A stretch of DNA of 64,000 bases from Mesorhizobium sp. (GTDB taxonomy: Bacteria; Pseudomonadota; Alphaproteobacteria; Rhizobiales; Rhizobiaceae): assembly GCA_004020545.1 (NCBI GenBank), contig SAQE01000033.1, positions 1-64,000 of the forward strand. The letters are read 5' to 3'. The notes beneath the pieces were generated by a model, which was not told the origin of the DNA, did not search any database, and saw only the letters and a list, made by a program, of their open reading frames with translations. The translations under genes and the position numbers were made by a program. Each line of letters begins with the position of its first letter. The stretch's first letter is position 1. Shown here in pieces: positions 10,401-20,508 of this stretch.

Positions 10401-12242
10401 GGCATGCTTTTGTCGCCGGCCACCAAGCTGATCGCAGCTTTCGACCACCGGGACATCTTCATCGATCCCGACCCCGACATGGCGGCCTCGATGGCCGAGC
10501 GCCAGCGCATGTTCGCGCTGCCGCGCTCGTCCTGGCAGGATTACGACAAGTCGAAGCTGTCGGAAGGCGGCGTCATCGTCTCGCGCAGCCAAAAATCGAT
10601 CACCCTGCCGCCGGCGGCGGCGGCCGCGATCGGCCTCGGCAAGACCACCGCGACGCCGGTGGAGATCATCAACACCATCCTCAAGGCGCCGGTCGACCTT
10701 TTGTGGTTCGGCGGCATCGGCACCTATGTCAGGGCTTCCGGCGAGACCAACCAGGATGTCGGCGACCGCGCCAACGACGCCGTCCGCGTCACCGCGCTCG
10801 ACGTGCGCGCCAAGGTCATCGGCGAGGGCGCCAATCTCGGCGTCACCCAGCGGGCGCGCATCGAGTTCGGCATGAATGGCGGCCGCTGCAACTCCGACGC
10901 CATCGACAATTCGGGCGGCGTCAACTGCTCCGACGTTGAGGTCAACATCAAGATCGCGCTGGCGTCGGCGATGCGCAAAGGCTCACTGGCCCGGCCCGCG
11001 CGCAACAAGCTGCTCGCCGAGATGACCGACGAAGTGAGCGGGCTGGTGCTCTCCAACAACTACCAGCAGACGCTGGCGCTTTCGATGGCGCGCAAGCGCG
11101 GGCTGGCCGACATCGCGCATCAGGCCCGCTTCATGACGGCATTGGAAGCGCGCGGCCTGCTCGACCGCGCGGTCGAGACGCTGCCTTCGCCGGCAGCCCT
11201 TGCCGAGCGCGAGGCGCGCGGCGAGCCGCTGACCAGGGCCGAGCTCGGCGTGCTGCTTGCCTATGCCAAGATCGTGCTGTTCTCCGACATCGTCGCCAGC
11301 GACGTGCCGGACGACCCGCATTTCGACCGTGACCTGATGGGCTATTTCCCGGAGCGCATGGCAAAGAAATTCGCCGGCGAAATCCGCGACCATCGGCTGC
11401 GGCGCGAGATCATCGCGCGCGTCGTCGCCAACGATCTCGTCAATCGCGGCGGGCCTTCCTTCGTCAACCGGCTGCAGGAAGCCACGGGCCGCACCGCGGC
11501 CGACGTGGTGCGGACCTTCGCCGTGGTCCGCGACGGCTTCGCGCTGCCTGCGCTCTACAAGGAGATCGACGCGCTCGACAACCAGATCGACGGCCAGACC
11601 CAGCTCGATCTCTATCAGACGGTCAGCCGGCTTATCTTCATGACCAGCGGCTGGTACCTGAAGAACGACGTGGGCTCAGTGTCGCTCGGCCAGCGCATTG
11701 CTGAGCTGCAGGAGGCGCGCAAAGCGCTGGAACCGAGGCTTGTCTCGCTGTTGCCGGCCTTTTCGCGCGAGCGGATCGAGGAGCGGCGTCACGGCCTGTT
11801 CAAGGGCGGCGCGCCGGAGAAGCTGGCCGGACAGCTGGCGCTCGCCGAGGTGGCTGAACTCATCCCGGACATCGCGCTCACCGCGCGCACGGCAATCGCC
11901 GACATCGTCAGCGCGGCCAAGGCCTTCTTCGCCGTCAGCGACGCCTTCCGCATCCCACGGGTCGAGGAGGCCGCGCGCTCGATCATGCCGCCGGACTATT
12001 ACGATCAACTGGCGCTGTCGCGCGCGATGGACACGATCGGCGCGGCAAGGCGCGGCATTGCGGTCGGGGCGCTCACCGGCCATGGCAAGGCGGCGGATCC
12101 GGTCGCTGCCTGGCTGGAGGCCGGCGGCGAGCGCGTCGCGCGCATCCGCGAGCGGCTGCAGGCGCTGACCGAAGGCGGCGACATCACCGTGTCGCGGCTG
12201 TCGGTAGCGTCGGGCCTGATGACCGATCTGACGGGGATGTAG
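7440..12242 (+). CDS. gdhB: Large NAD-specific glutamate dehydrogenase
   Basis: The 1600-residue product matches the roughly 180-kDa NAD-dependent glutamate dehydrogenases, which deaminate glutamate to 2-oxoglutarate and ammonium. These have a long N-terminal half with ACT-like regulatory modules, a central catalytic domain and a helical C-terminal domain. The catalytic signature is seen around residues 805-845 as RGGLRWSDRAQDYRTEV followed by VKNAVIVPVGAKGGF, with the substrate-binding lysines. The NAD-binding part contains the VVGVGDMSGDVFGNGML and VIGEGANLGVTQRARIEF motifs. The start at 7440 has GGGAGGG upstream. It is divergent from the AhpD-like gene and is followed after 16 bases by palindrome A3. 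Confidence 0.95.
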   Translation: MASLKTASQPKKTSQTKGGAAKGSERPGGRLVDYLLARAPTEDIAAYDVADIERAGDLAGHAVARHRKGETIVAIDTESGVVRQGKPMTVITVVNDNMPFLFDSILGEITETAGEPLLVTHPVVVVRHGKGGVEEILGDGGFAKGDESQDRLSVVHVHIGRLSAEQAEALAGRLKKILSQVHAAVADWKPMLARLDQAISEFRYAPVPLDKKSVAEAIAFLEWLRDDNFTFLGMREFKYSGGEKSGTLERADKPGLGILADPDVLVLRRGTAAVSTTPEIRAFLHGPEPLIVTKANAKSSVHRRIYLDYIGVKTYSAKGALAGELRIVGMFTSTAYTRSVMKIPYLRSKAETIIAKSGFNPHDHSGKALINVLESYPRDEFFQVPVPILRKHAEAILGLIERPRVRALVRADQFDRFVSILVFVPRDRYDSVVREKIGTYLKTVFEGRLSAYYPAFPEGGLARVHFIIGRSGGKTPKIEPATLEAAIRDIVRTWDDALRETAAETGADPALTAIAARLPESYRNTFSPAVALVDARRISGISAANPIAIDYYRHADHEPHQAALKIHHFGDPVALSRRVPVLENIGFRVISERTFEVGDEISGKVFIHDMELENSYGKAIDLADGGALFEDAFLSVWRGDVDNDGYNGLAQTAGLWSGEIAILRAYGRYLQQAGIPQSQDFIAAALNRYPEIARGLHQLFVARLGPTAETEGVVAAKHLKAKIKDALEEVPNIDDDTIIRRYLNLIEASLRTNHFVADTKEKGQSLAIKLDSQAVDGLPAPRPWREIFVYGSEVEGVHLRFGPVARGGLRWSDRAQDYRTEVLGLVKAQQVKNAVIVPVGAKGGFYPKKLPMSAGRDAIFEAGTSAYKNFVSSLLSITDNIGIDGVIPPAGVARRDPDDPYFVVAADKGTATFSDTANAISEKHNFWLDDAFASGGSAGYDHKKMGITAKGAWEAVKRHFREMNRDIQVSPFTVVGVGDMSGDVFGNGMLLSPATKLIAAFDHRDIFIDPDPDMAASMAERQRMFALPRSSWQDYDKSKLSEGGVIVSRSQKSITLPPAAAAAIGLGKTTATPVEIINTILKAPVDLLWFGGIGTYVRASGETNQDVGDRANDAVRVTALDVRAKVIGEGANLGVTQRARIEFGMNGGRCNSDAIDNSGGVNCSDVEVNIKIALASAMRKGSLARPARNKLLAEMTDEVSGLVLSNNYQQTLALSMARKRGLADIAHQARFMTALEARGLLDRAVETLPSPAALAEREARGEPLTRAELGVLLAYAKIVLFSDIVASDVPDDPHFDRDLMGYFPERMAKKFAGEIRDHRLRREIIARVVANDLVNRGGPSFVNRLQEATGRTAADVVRTFAVVRDGFALPALYKEIDALDNQIDGQTQLDLYQTVSRLIFMTSGWYLKNDVGSVSLGQRIAELQEARKALEPRLVSLLPAFSRERIEERRHGLFKGGAPEKLAGQLALAEVAELIPDIALTARTAIADIVSAAKAFFAVSDAFRIPRVEEAARSIMPPDYYDQLALSRAMDTIGAARRGIAVGALTGHGKAADPVAAWLEAGGERVARIRERLQALTEGGDITVSRLSVASGLMTDLTGM

Positions 12243-12258
12243 GCTTTGAAGGCTTGGG

Positions 12259-12428
12259 TTCCTCGCCCCCGCCAGAGCGGGGAGAGGTGGCCGCGAAGCG
12301 GCCGGAGAGGGGGTTTCGTAGGGCGGAGACCACCTTAAGCGGTCAACCTGACCGTAGGCCGGCGCATTTCCCCCTCTCCGTCTCGGCTTCGCCGAGCCAC
12401 CTCTCCCCCACTTCGTGGGGGCGAGGAA
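12259..12428. repeat. Large intergenic palindrome, class A (copy A3)
   Basis: A 170-bp imperfect palindrome between gdhB and the MFS gene. Its outer arms are TTCCTCGCCCCCGCCAGAGC and CACTTCGTGGGGGCGAGGAA. The inner arms are GAGAGGTGGCCGCGAAGCGG and CCGTCTCGGCTTCGCCGAGC followed by CACCTCTC, then GGAGAGGGGG and CCCCCTCTCC. The architecture is the same as A1 and A2, but the arm sequence is different. Bases 12429-12531 contain nothing else notable apart from the MFS ribosome binding site. Confidence 0.75.
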
Positions 12429-12531
12429 ATCTGGCCAATAGCTGGCGGCCGGTTGTTCATTTGCATCGCTGCCCGAAAACATGCAGACATGGCGCGGGTC
12501 GCGGGCGGAGCGGCTGCCGGGGGAAATCAGC

Positions 12532-13908
12532 ATGGCGGTAGAGACAGTGCAGCGGGCGACGGGGCGCGGCATCTGGGGCTGGATGTTCTTCGACTGGGCG
12601 GCGCAGCCCTTCTTCACCGTCGTCACCACCTTCATCTTCGGGCCATACTTTGCCTCGCGCATGGTCGCCGATCCGGTCGTGGGTCAGGCGGCCTGGGCCT
12701 GGGGCATCGCCGCCGCCGGCCTGGTCATCGCCGTGCTTTCGCCGATACTGGGCTCGATCGCCGACCAGACGGGCCCGCGCAAGCCGTGGATCGCCTTCTT
12801 CGCGGCCATCAAGATCACCAGCCTCACGCTGCTTTGGCTCGCGGCGCCCGGCTCGAATGTGTTCCTGATCGTGCTGTTGTTCTCGCTGGCCTCGGTCGCA
12901 GCGGAATTCTCGACCGTATTCAACGATTCGATGATGCCGCGGCTGGTACCGAAGAGCGAAATCGGACGCATCTCCAACATCGCCTGGGGGCTAGGCTATC
13001 TCGGCGGGATGATAGCGCTGATTTTTGTCATTCTGTTCATGGCCGGCAATCTGGAAACCGGCAAGACGCTCATCGGCCTCGATCCGATCCTGGGGCTCGA
13101 TCCGAAACTCGGCGAGGATGCCCGCGCCACCGGGCCAATGTCGGCCGGCTGGTACTTTCTCTTTATCCTGCCGATGTTCTTCTTCACCCCGGACGCCGCC
13201 AAGGGCATTCCGATCGGACCGGCGGTGCGCGAGGGGCTGTCGGAGCTGAAGTCGACGCTGACAGAGGCGCGCAAGCGCGTCGGTATCTTCCGCTTCCTTG
13301 TCGCCCGCATGATCTACCAGGACGGCGTCAATGCGCTGCTCACACAGGGCGGTGTGTTCGCTGCCGCGATGTTCCACTGGTCGATCACCGAGATCGGCAT
13401 CTTCGGCATCATTCTCAACGTCGTCGCCATCTTCGGCTGCTGGATCGCCGCTCGCCTTGACACCGCGCTCGGTTCCAAGGCGGTGGTGATGATCGCGCTC
13501 GCGATGCTGACCGTGGCCACAGCCGGAATCATCTCGACCGGGCCGGGCTTCACGCTGCTTGGCCTGATACCACTCCCCTTGGCTGATTCCGGCGGCCTGT
13601 TCGGCACCGCTGCCGAGAAGGCCTATATCCTCTACGGGCTGCTGATCGGCCTTGCCTTCGGGCCGGTGCAGGCTTCATCGCGCTCCTATATGGCGCGGAG
13701 CGTCACGGCCGCCGAATCGGGCCGTTATTTCGGTATCTACGCGCTGTCCGGACGGGCGACCAGTTTCCTGGCGCCGTTCCTGCTCGCGACGATCAGCTAC
13801 CTCAGCGACTCGGCGCGGCTCGGCATGGCGGTGATCATCCTCTTTCTCGGTATCGGCATGGCGATCCTGGTCAGGACGCCCTACCCGGCGGACAAGCCGG
13901 TGGAGTAG
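12532..13908 (+). CDS. MFS transporter, UMF1 (Atg22-like) family
   Basis: A 458-residue integral membrane protein with about twelve hydrophobic segments. The N-terminus [31 protein letters not shown] matches the UMF1 branch of the major facilitator superfamily, related to yeast vacuolar amino-acid effluxer Atg22. The MFS signature is seen as [13 protein letters not shown]. An amphipathic linker with [18 protein letters not shown] separates the two halves. The start at 12532 is preferred over an in-frame ATG 51 bases upstream because GGGGGAAATCAGC precedes it. The substrate is unknown. It is convergent with purH. Confidence 0.85.
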   Translation: MAVETVQRATGRGIWGWMFFDWAAQPFFTVVTTFIFGPYFASRMVADPVVGQAAWAWGIAAAGLVIAVLSPILGSIADQTGPRKPWIAFFAAIKITSLTLLWLAAPGSNVFLIVLLFSLASVAAEFSTVFNDSMMPRLVPKSEIGRISNIAWGLGYLGGMIALIFVILFMAGNLETGKTLIGLDPILGLDPKLGEDARATGPMSAGWYFLFILPMFFFTPDAAKGIPIGPAVREGLSELKSTLTEARKRVGIFRFLVARMIYQDGVNALLTQGGVFAAAMFHWSITEIGIFGIILNVVAIFGCWIAARLDTALGSKAVVMIALAMLTVATAGIISTGPGFTLLGLIPLPLADSGGLFGTAAEKAYILYGLLIGLAFGPVQASSRSYMARSVTAAESGRYFGIYALSGRATSFLAPFLLATISYLSDSARLGMAVIILFLGIGMAILVRTPYPADKPVE

Positions 13909-13916
13909 CGCTTCTT

Positions 13917-13941
13917 CCTTCTCCCACAAAGGGGAGAAGGG
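13917..13941. repeat. Short remnant of class A palindrome (A4)
   Basis: CCTTCTCCCACAAAGGGGAGAAGG forms a simple hairpin between the convergent MFS and purH genes. It is almost the same as the terminal arm of A1, so it looks like a minimal or decayed copy. It has no T-run on either side, so a role as an intrinsic terminator is doubtful. Confidence 0.6.
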
Positions 13942-13950
13942 AAAAAGCGC

Positions 13951-15567
13951 TCAATGCCTGAAGTGCCGCACGCCCGTGAACACCATGGCGATGCCGTGCT
14001 CGTCGGCGGCGGCGATCACGTCGTCGTCGCGCATCGAGCCGCCGGGCTGGATCACGGCGGTGGCGCCGGCCTCGATCGCCGACAATAGGCCATCGGCGAA
14101 GGGGAAGAAGGCGTCGGAGGCGACGACCGAACCCTTGGTCAGCGGCTCGGTCAGGCCGGCGGCTTCGGCCGCGTCGAGCGCCTTGCGGGCGGCGATGCGC
14201 GAGGAATCGACGCGGCTCATCTGGCCTGCCCCGATACCGACGGTGGCGCCGTCCTTTGCGTAGACTATGGCGTTCGACTTGACGTGCTTGGCAACGCGGA
14301 AAGCGAATTTGAGGTCGGCCATCTCGGCCGGCGTCGGCGCGCGCTTCGTCACCACCTTCAGTTCGAGGTCGTCGACCACCGCATTGTCGCGGCTTTGCAC
14401 CAAGAGCCCGCCGGCCACCGACTTCGCGAGCGTGCCGGCGGCGCGCGGGTCGGGCAGGCCGCCGGCGACCAGAAGGCGCAAATTCTTCTTCGCGGCGACG
14501 ATCGCGGCCGCCTCGTCGGTGGCGTCCGGCGCGATGATCACCTCGGTGAAGGTTTTCACGATCTCTTCCGCCGCCTCGGCATCGAGGATGCGGTTCATGG
14601 CGACGATGCCGCCGAAGGCCGAGACCGGATCGCAGGCAAGCGCCCTGGCATAAGCCGCCTTCAGCGTCGTGCCTTCGGCGACGCCGCAGGGATTGGCGTG
14701 CTTGATGATGGCGATCGCCGCCGAGCGGGCCGGATCGAACTCGCCGACCAGCTCGAAGGCGGCGTCGGTGTCGTTGATGTTGTTGTAGGAAAGCTGCTTG
14801 CCCTGCAACTGCCTGGCGGTGGCGACACCCGGCCGCTTGTCGCCGGAGAGATAGAAGCCGGCGCTCTGGTGCGGGTTCTCGCCATAGCGCATCACCTGGT
14901 CGAGACGGCCGCCGAAGGCCCGCCATGTCGGATGCTCGATCTCGAGTACCTCGGCGAACCAGCCGGAGATCGCCGCGTCATAGGTCGCGGTGCGGGCAAA
15001 GGCCTTGGCGGCCAGCTTCTTACGGAAATCGAGCGACAGCGAGCCGAGGTTCATCTCCAGCGCGTTGAGCACCGAGGCGTAGTCAGCAGGATCGGTGACG
15101 ATGGCGACATAGGCATGGTTCTTGGCCGAGGCGCGGATCATCGCCGGACCGCCGATGTCGATGTTCTCGACGATCGAGGCGTAGCCGGCCCCGGAGCGGC
15201 GGACTTCCTCGAACGGGTAGAGGTTGGAAACGACGAGGTCGATCGGAAGGATGTGGTGGTCGTGCATCGCCTTCACATGCTCGGGATCGTCGCGCACGCC
15301 GAGCAGTGCGCCATGCACCGACGGGTGCAAGGTCTTGACGCGGCCGTCCATGATCTCGGGAAAGCCGGTCAGTTCCGAAACATCGCGGACCGCCATGCCG
15401 GCCTTGGCGATCTCCTTCGCCGTGCCGCCGGTGGAGACCAGCTCGACGCCGGCGGCGGCAAGCGCCCTGGCGAAATCGATCAGGCCGGTCTTGTCGAAGA
15501 CGGAAAGCAGCGCCCGGCGAACCGGAACGAGGTCCGGTGCCGGAATGTTCTTGGCGGGGACGGCCAT
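13951..15567 (-). CDS. purH: Bifunctional AICAR transformylase / IMP cyclohydrolase
   Basis: The 538-residue enzyme does the last two steps of IMP synthesis: formylation of AICAR, then ring closure. The N-terminal IMP cyclohydrolase domain contains [27 protein letters not shown] and [15 protein letters not shown]. The C-terminal transformylase has [22 protein letters not shown] and [10 protein letters not shown]. The start at 15567 (MAVPAKNIP) is the first good ATG; the frame is open far upstream inside the heparinase gene but without homology. GAAAGG lies upstream. It is the last gene of the htpX-rsmB-heparinase-purH block. Confidence 0.96.
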   Translation of the reverse strand: MAVPAKNIPAPDLVPVRRALLSVFDKTGLIDFARALAAAGVELVSTGGTAKEIAKAGMAVRDVSELTGFPEIMDGRVKTLHPSVHGALLGVRDDPEHVKAMHDHHILPIDLVVSNLYPFEEVRRSGAGYASIVENIDIGGPAMIRASAKNHAYVAIVTDPADYASVLNALEMNLGSLSLDFRKKLAAKAFARTATYDAAISGWFAEVLEIEHPTWRAFGGRLDQVMRYGENPHQSAGFYLSGDKRPGVATARQLQGKQLSYNNINDTDAAFELVGEFDPARSAAIAIIKHANPCGVAEGTTLKAAYARALACDPVSAFGGIVAMNRILDAEAAEEIVKTFTEVIIAPDATDEAAAIVAAKKNLRLLVAGGLPDPRAAGTLAKSVAGGLLVQSRDNAVVDDLELKVVTKRAPTPAEMADLKFAFRVAKHVKSNAIVYAKDGATVGIGAGQMSRVDSSRIAARKALDAAEAAGLTEPLTKGSVVASDAFFPFADGLLSAIEAGATAVIQPGGSMRDDDVIAAADEHGIAMVFTGVRHFRH

Positions 15568-15665
15568 GGGCAAGCGGCCTTTCAAGGCTGGTTGGAGAAC
15601 GTCCGCGGGCCGTAGCATATGAGCCCCGGAAATCAAGCGCGCAGCTTGGGTTCCTTCGCAGCGGC

Positions 15666-17390
15666 TCAGTTGTTTTCGGGATAGCCGGCGATGTGGGTGC
15701 GCGTCAGCCGCCAGTGCACCTCGGCGATCTCCGAGGCCTTGAAGGCAAGCACGATCTGCCGGCTGCCGCGCGGCCCGCCGAGTCCGGCGAAATAGATCGA
15801 TTCCTCGACCTCCGGCGCCACTTCCGCGCAGGTAAAAACCCAAATGTCTCCCTGGACGGCAGCGAGCGTCAAGCGCTCCTGCTCGTCCTGCAGCAGGCCG
15901 ATGTCGGGATGGATGTGGAAGCGCACCGTGACGAAGTCGCGGCCATTGTTGCGGACCGTCGCGCCTCCGGGACGCAGGAAACGGTCGCGGCCGGTCAGCA
16001 CATTGCCGTTCTCCGTCAGCTTCAATTCGCGCTCGTGCAGGAAGCCGAAGCGCGCGGCATAGCCGTCGTGGCGGGCGACGAAACCGTGCAGGCCTTTCTG
16101 GTCGATGCGCTTGCAGGGCACGCGCTGCGGGCCGGCGATCAGCGGCGAGCCGAGCAGGTCGCTGACGCGCAGCGAATGGCTGAAGCGCGCCGAGGAGGTG
16201 TCGTTGACGGTGGCGGTCGAATGCGCGGCGGTGGCGCGGGCAAGCGGCCGGAACTCGGCGGCGCCATAGGTGTCGATGCCGGCGTTGACGATGAAGTGCT
16301 GGCGGCCGGAAGAAAGCTCGAAGGCGAGGCACCCGGCATGCGCGGCGTTGGAGACGTCGATGGGCGGTGGCAGGCCGGTGTCGGCGATCACCGTCACGCC
16401 GCCCATCGACAGGCGCTCATAGCCGGAATGCGGCGCATGCAGCAGCGGCGCGCCGACCGTGTCGTCATGACGCAGGATGGTGGCGATGCGGTCGTGGATC
16501 GTGGCGCCCATGCCGTTGAAGCGGGCGAGGCTGCCGTCCTGGTGGCGGAAGAAACGCAGGGCCGGCAGCATGCGGTCGATGGCGCCGATCAACGCCGGCG
16601 GAGGCGCCTCGGCCTGGTTGGCATAGGTCTGGCGCAGCGGCAAAAGGTCGGCCAGCAATTCCAGCACCGTCATCGGGTTGCGCGAGATGTGGCCGCCATC
16701 GGGAAGGATCTGGCGGTCGAGCTCCTCGGCAAGGTTGCGGGTGGCGGCGCGCAGCGCCGAGGGCGGCGCCGGCAGCGACAGGGCGGCGAAGGCAAGCGCG
16801 ATGCGCGCGCGCAGCCTGTCCTTGCCGTCCGGCATCTCGCGCGCCATCGACCGCAAATAGCGGATCTGCATGGCGAGCGATTTGAGGAAGGCGCGGTAGA
16901 AGGGAAACTCGGCGCCTTGCAGCACGACGGAGGAATGCTGCAGCCAGGCGATCACCCGCTTGGCCGTCGTGCCTGGCTCCCAAGCGACGCCGGATATCTG
17001 GTTGCCGTGCATGGCGATCCAGTCGGAGACCAAGGCTCGCGCGTTGGCGGCGGCAAGCTCGGTGCCGGCGGCGCGCATATGGCGCAGCCAGCGGAAGCCG
17101 TGCAGCGTCTTCTGCCAGCCGCGGTTGGGTACATTGATCTGAAAGGGCGATTTGCCGCCGGTTTCCACCATATGGCCGGACAACGGATAGCGCCCATAAT
17201 AGATTTCGAGCGCGATCTGCGGATCGGCAAGCCTGAGATCCGGCGGCGCGATGAGCACGCGCTCGGGTGTGCGGCCGGAATAACGCCAGCGATAGACGGG
17301 ACCGGCGCGAAGGCGCCGGCGCGTCTTGCGCCAGAACTCCCTCGCGACAAGCGTCCAAAGACGCGTCGTGTTGCCGGCAACAAGTGCCAA
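15666..17390 (-). CDS. Heparinase II/III family protein
   Basis: A 574-residue protein with an alpha/alpha-toroid N-terminal half ([14 protein letters not shown] region, here [17 protein letters not shown]) and a C-terminal beta-sandwich with [14 protein letters not shown] and the [20 protein letters not shown] motif. This is the layout of heparinase II/III polysaccharide lyases. Copies in rhizobia beside purH are conserved, but their substrate is not known to me; lyase activity on an acidic surface glycan is an inference. No ATG starts the frame: TTG at 17390 is chosen because AGGAGG lies four bases upstream, giving [12 protein letters not shown]. No signal peptide is evident. Confidence 0.85.
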   Translation of the reverse strand: MALVAGNTTRLWTLVAREFWRKTRRRLRAGPVYRWRYSGRTPERVLIAPPDLRLADPQIALEIYYGRYPLSGHMVETGGKSPFQINVPNRGWQKTLHGFRWLRHMRAAGTELAAANARALVSDWIAMHGNQISGVAWEPGTTAKRVIAWLQHSSVVLQGAEFPFYRAFLKSLAMQIRYLRSMAREMPDGKDRLRARIALAFAALSLPAPPSALRAATRNLAEELDRQILPDGGHISRNPMTVLELLADLLPLRQTYANQAEAPPPALIGAIDRMLPALRFFRHQDGSLARFNGMGATIHDRIATILRHDDTVGAPLLHAPHSGYERLSMGGVTVIADTGLPPPIDVSNAAHAGCLAFELSSGRQHFIVNAGIDTYGAAEFRPLARATAAHSTATVNDTSSARFSHSLRVSDLLGSPLIAGPQRVPCKRIDQKGLHGFVARHDGYAARFGFLHERELKLTENGNVLTGRDRFLRPGGATVRNNGRDFVTVRFHIHPDIGLLQDEQERLTLAAVQGDIWVFTCAEVAPEVEESIYFAGLGGPRGSRQIVLAFKASEIAEVHWRLTRTHIAGYPENN

Positions 17391-17536
17391 ATCCCCTCCT
17401 GATCGTCCGCTACCCAAGCACAAGCTTATATGATTCAAGAACTTATGCGAAGGCGGATTTCGCCGGCGTGAAGCGCTTCACGCCGTGCCGCCGGGACCGT
17501 CCCTAAAAAAGTCGGCAAGTTTTATGCAATAACGTC

Positions 17537-17643
17537 TTAAAGCGCGTCGCGCAGAAGCGGATTCAGGCGACGCGCATTAAGTCCTTGTCCTTATGCATGT
17601 CGTTTCGCAAAACCGCTGCACACTTTTGCACGACATGCACTAA
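17537..17643. repeat. Intergenic repeat class C (copy C1)
   Basis: A 107-bp element beginning TAAAGCGCGTCGCGC and ending ACGACATGCACTAA, with the internal inverted pair GCATGTCG and CGACATGC and the conserved core AAAACCGCTGCACACTTTTG. It is about 80 percent identical to 40635-40740. It overlaps the stop codon of rsmB, so the rsmB frame ends inside the repeat edge. Confidence 0.8.
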
Positions 17644-19019
17644 ATCGTCCTTCTCATCCGGGCGGCAAAGAAGCCGTCGAGGCCTGAAATCCCAGGCGAG
17701 CCCAGCACCATGTCGGCAGGTGTGGTGCGCAATGTGCCGTCGGTCGAGAGGAACGGGTCGAGGCCTGCGAATTCGCCCGGCTGGATCGGATCGGCGGCGA
17801 CGCCGGGAGTCTCGGCAAGGAAAGCACGGTAGAGATCCTCGCCTTCGATAGGGTCGAGCGAGCAGTTGGAAAAGACGATCCGGCCACCGGGTCTGACGAG
17901 AGTAACGGCGTGAGCGAGGAGCTTCCGTTGGAGCGCGGCGAGCTTCTCGACATCAGCCATGGTCTTTGTCCACGGCACGTCGGGATGGCGGCGCACGGTG
18001 CCTGTGGACGAGCAGGGGGCGTCGAGCAGCACGGCGTCGAACAGCTCCGCCGGCCGGTAGTCGAGCAGGTCGGTCTGCACCAGTTCCGCCGACAAGCCGA
18101 GGCGCTCGAGATTCTGCGCCAGGCGCGCCAGCCGGTTCTTCGAGGTGTCGACGGCGGTGACATTGGCGCCGGCGAGGACGAGCTGTGCCGTCTTGCCGCC
18201 GGGCGCGGCGCAGAGATCGGCGACGCGCTGTCCCTCGATGTCGCCGAACAGGCGCGCCGGTAGAGCCGCCGCCGCATCCTGCACCCACCAGGCGCCGTCG
18301 GCGAAGCCGGGCAAGTCGGTGACAGCAGCCTGCAGTCTTTCTATCCGCACGGTGCCTGTCGGCAGCACGATGCCGCCGAGCCGCTCGGCCCAGAGCGCCG
18401 GGTCGGATTTGACGGTGAAATCGACCGGCGCCTCGTGGCGATGGGCGGCAAGAATGGTCCGCGCCTTGTCGGCGCCGTAGGCGGTGGTCAGCCGGTCAGC
18501 AAACCATTGCGGCGCCTCGCTGGTCGCGGCAAGCATGGGGCCAAGCTCAGCCTCCTTGGCGCGCGCCAGCGAGCGCAGCACGCCGTTGACGAGGCCGGAA
18601 AAGCGCAGCGTGCGCGGATCGGACTTGGCATGGGTGACGGCAAGATCGACTGCGGCGCTGTCGGGGACGTCGAGGAACAGGATCTGCGCGCCGGCCACGT
18701 GCAGGATGTGCGAGAGCGCGGTGGCATTGGCCGGCAGCGGCCTCTCTAGACGCTTCGCCAGCAGACCGGCAATGGTCATACGGTAGCGCAGCGCCGTGAC
18801 CAGGATGGCGCGCACCAGCGCGCGGTCGCGGGCATCGAGCGCCTTGTATTGCGGATGGCCGTGCTCGTTGTCGGTCAATCCGTCGAGCGGTGTGCGGGCA
18901 TCGATGACAGCGGCAAGCAGGCGAGCGGCAGCCTTGCGCGCGGCAAGCCCGGCGATCGCCTCGCCTGCATTGCCATCACGTCTGCCCGGGGTTTGCGGTC
19001 GGCGCTTTGCTCCGCTCAC
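17640..19019 (-). CDS. rsmB: 16S rRNA (cytosine-967-C5) methyltransferase family protein RsmB
   Basis: The 459-residue protein has an N-terminal NusB-like RNA-binding domain (about residues 25-160) and a C-terminal SAM-dependent methyltransferase domain. SAM site: [20 protein letters not shown]. Both cysteines of RNA m5C methyltransferases are present, in [17 protein letters not shown] (motif IV) and [13 protein letters not shown] (motif VI, the nucleophile). A GTG start at 19019 is preferred over TTG at 19025 because it overlaps the htpX stop as GTGA, a standard coupling arrangement. Its stop codon lies in repeat C1. Confidence 0.92.
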   Translation of the reverse strand: MSGAKRRPQTPGRRDGNAGEAIAGLAARKAAARLLAAVIDARTPLDGLTDNEHGHPQYKALDARDRALVRAILVTALRYRMTIAGLLAKRLERPLPANATALSHILHVAGAQILFLDVPDSAAVDLAVTHAKSDPRTLRFSGLVNGVLRSLARAKEAELGPMLAATSEAPQWFADRLTTAYGADKARTILAAHRHEAPVDFTVKSDPALWAERLGGIVLPTGTVRIERLQAAVTDLPGFADGAWWVQDAAAALPARLFGDIEGQRVADLCAAPGGKTAQLVLAGANVTAVDTSKNRLARLAQNLERLGLSAELVQTDLLDYRPAELFDAVLLDAPCSSTGTVRRHPDVPWTKTMADVEKLAALQRKLLAHAVTLVRPGGRIVFSNCSLDPIEGEDLYRAFLAETPGVAADPIQPGEFAGLDPFLSTDGTLRTTPADMVLGSPGISGLDGFFAARMRRTI

Positions 19020-20044
19020 GACCAAGGACCTTTAGGTCCTGCGCCGCGGGGTCCAGTCGGGTTGCGGCCCCATGGATTGGGTTTTGGCCGCGCCGGCTCG
19101 GTTGGCGGCACGGGTTCGTCCGGCTTGCCCCACGGCCCGGCCGGCGGCTCATCGGCCGCCATCGGCGCCTCGCGCCGCATGGCCTGAGAGGTGCTACCCA
19201 TCTCGCTCGCCATCTGCTGCAGGGCGGCGATGCGGTTCTCGGTGCTCGGATGGGTCGAGAACAGATTGTCCATGCGCTCGCCGGAGAGCGGGTTGATGAT
19301 GAAGAGATGGGCCATCGCCGGATTGCGCTCGGCATCCAGGTTGGGGATGCGTTCGGCGCCGCGCGCGATCTTGTCGAGCGCCGAGGCCAGCCACAGCGGC
19401 CGGCCGCAGATCTCGGCGCCGCGCCGGTCGGCTTCGTATTCGCGGGTGCGGCTCACCGCCATCTGCACGATCATGGCGGCGAAGGGCGCGACCAGCATGG
19501 CCACCAGCACGCCAACAAAGCCGAACGGGTTGTTGTTGTCGCGGCTGCCGCCGAAGAAGAAGGCGAAATTGCCGAGCATCGAAATCGCGCCGGCAAGCGT
19601 CGCGACGATCGTCATGGTAAGCGTGTCGCGATGCTGCACATGGGCAAGCTCATGCGCCATCACCGCCGCGACCTCCTCGTGGCTGAGCCGCTCCAGCAAG
19701 CCTGTGGACGCAGCTACCGCCGCATTCTCGGGATTGCGGCCGGTGGCGAAGGCGTTGGGCTGCGGGCTGTCGATCAGATAGGTCTTCGGCATCGGCAGCC
19801 CGGCCTGCTTGGCCAGCGCCTGGACGATCGCATAATATTCGGGGGCGTTCTCCTCGTTGACCTCGACGGCGCGGTTCATAGACAGCACCATCTTGTCGGC
19901 GTTCCAATAGCTGAACAAATTGGTGCCGGCGGCGATCAAAAGCGCGATCACCATGCCGCTCGTGCCGCCGATCATAAAGCCGACGCCCATGAACAGCGCC
20001 GTCATCGCGGCGAGAAGCATAGCGGTGCGAAGCGTGTTCATCAT
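19016..20044 (-). CDS. htpX: Membrane zinc metalloprotease HtpX homologue
   Basis: A 342-residue M48-family protease of the inner membrane. Two hydrophobic segments lie at about residues 7-42 and two near the middle, and the active-site helix is HELAH at residues 131-135 ([12 protein letters not shown]). A conserved Asn/Glu zinc-ligand region follows ([19 protein letters not shown]). It degrades damaged membrane proteins in E. coli. The C-terminus is extended by a Pro/Gly-rich tail (about 60 residues), common in rhizobial copies. Two adjacent ATGs exist; the second is equally possible. Its TGA overlaps the rsmB GTG by four bases. sdhAF4 is divergent. Confidence 0.94.
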   Translation of the reverse strand: MMNTLRTAMLLAAMTALFMGVGFMIGGTSGMVIALLIAAGTNLFSYWNADKMVLSMNRAVEVNEENAPEYYAIVQALAKQAGLPMPKTYLIDSPQPNAFATGRNPENAAVAASTGLLERLSHEEVAAVMAHELAHVQHRDTLTMTIVATLAGAISMLGNFAFFFGGSRDNNNPFGFVGVLVAMLVAPFAAMIVQMAVSRTREYEADRRGAEICGRPLWLASALDKIARGAERIPNLDAERNPAMAHLFIINPLSGERMDNLFSTHPSTENRIAALQQMASEMGSTSQAMRREAPMAADEPPAGPWGKPDEPVPPTEPARPKPNPWGRNPTGPRGAGPKGPWS

Positions 20045-20178
20045 CCTGTCCGTTTGGTGTGGTGGCGTTTGGTGTGGTGGCGAATAGGGGTCGATCGGTT
20101 CTGGATCATGGCTATATGATGGGAAAGGCCGGTCTCTGTTTCAATCGGCCCCCTGTTTTGATCGGCAAGGGATATCGC

Positions 20179-20400
20179 ATGACCGCACAGCCCAGCAAAA
20201 CCGAAACCGCCGCCGAGGCCGAAAAGCCGCGAAAGACGCTGACCCCGGCGGCGGAGCGCGCGCTTGCCGAGGCCGAGGCGAGGCGAAAGTCCTATCGCGA
20301 GGCGGAAGCCCGTCTGCCGAAGGAGATCGGCGGCCGCGGCGGCAAGGAACCGGGGCGCTACGGCGACTGGGAGGTCAAAGGTCTGACCAGCGATTTCTAG
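20179..20400 (+). CDS. DUF1674 protein, succinate dehydrogenase assembly factor 4-like
   Basis: A 73-residue protein ending in GRYGDWEVKGLTSDF, the C-terminal signature of DUF1674/SDHAF4 proteins. In mitochondria the family binds flavinylated SdhA and promotes succinate dehydrogenase assembly; the same role here is inferred. The N-terminal part is charged and probably disordered. The start at 20179 has AAGGG ten bases upstream; the frame is open further upstream without support. Repeat D1 begins directly after the stop codon. Confidence 0.85.
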   Translation: MTAQPSKTETAAEAEKPRKTLTPAAERALAEAEARRKSYREAEARLPKEIGGRGGKEPGRYGDWEVKGLTSDF

Positions 20401-20402
20401 CG

Positions 20403-20500
20403 CAGTTCATCGTTTCACGGAAACGCTGAACTGCTCTAACTATTTGTTTTTACGCAATTCCGGACGGAAAGCCATTATACACTTTTCCTGGAATTGCTCC
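20403..20500. repeat. Intergenic repeat class D (copy D1)
   Basis: A 98-bp element. The first half is a hairpin, CAGTTCATCGTTTCACGGAA then ACGCTGAACTG. The second half has TTTTTACGCAATTCCGGACG with ACACTTTTCCTGGAATTGC as its partner arm. Near copies lie at 46261-46350 and 59866-59960. It starts two bases after the sdhAF4 stop. Confidence 0.85.
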
Positions 20501-20508
20501 AGGCGCCG

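Noticed and set aside
13917..13941. Intrinsic terminator between the MFS gene and purH
   Set aside because: The hairpin is good but no T-run follows on either strand; it matches a repeat arm instead.
15568..16332. 255-codon extension of purH upstream of its start
   Set aside because: It lies inside the heparinase-like gene in another frame and lacks homology; the family N-terminus is at 15567.
15537..17402. A 621-codon plus-strand frame across purH and the heparinase-like gene
   Set aside because: It is antisense to two genes with clear family motifs, and composition is Arg/Gly/Ala-rich as expected for a shadow.
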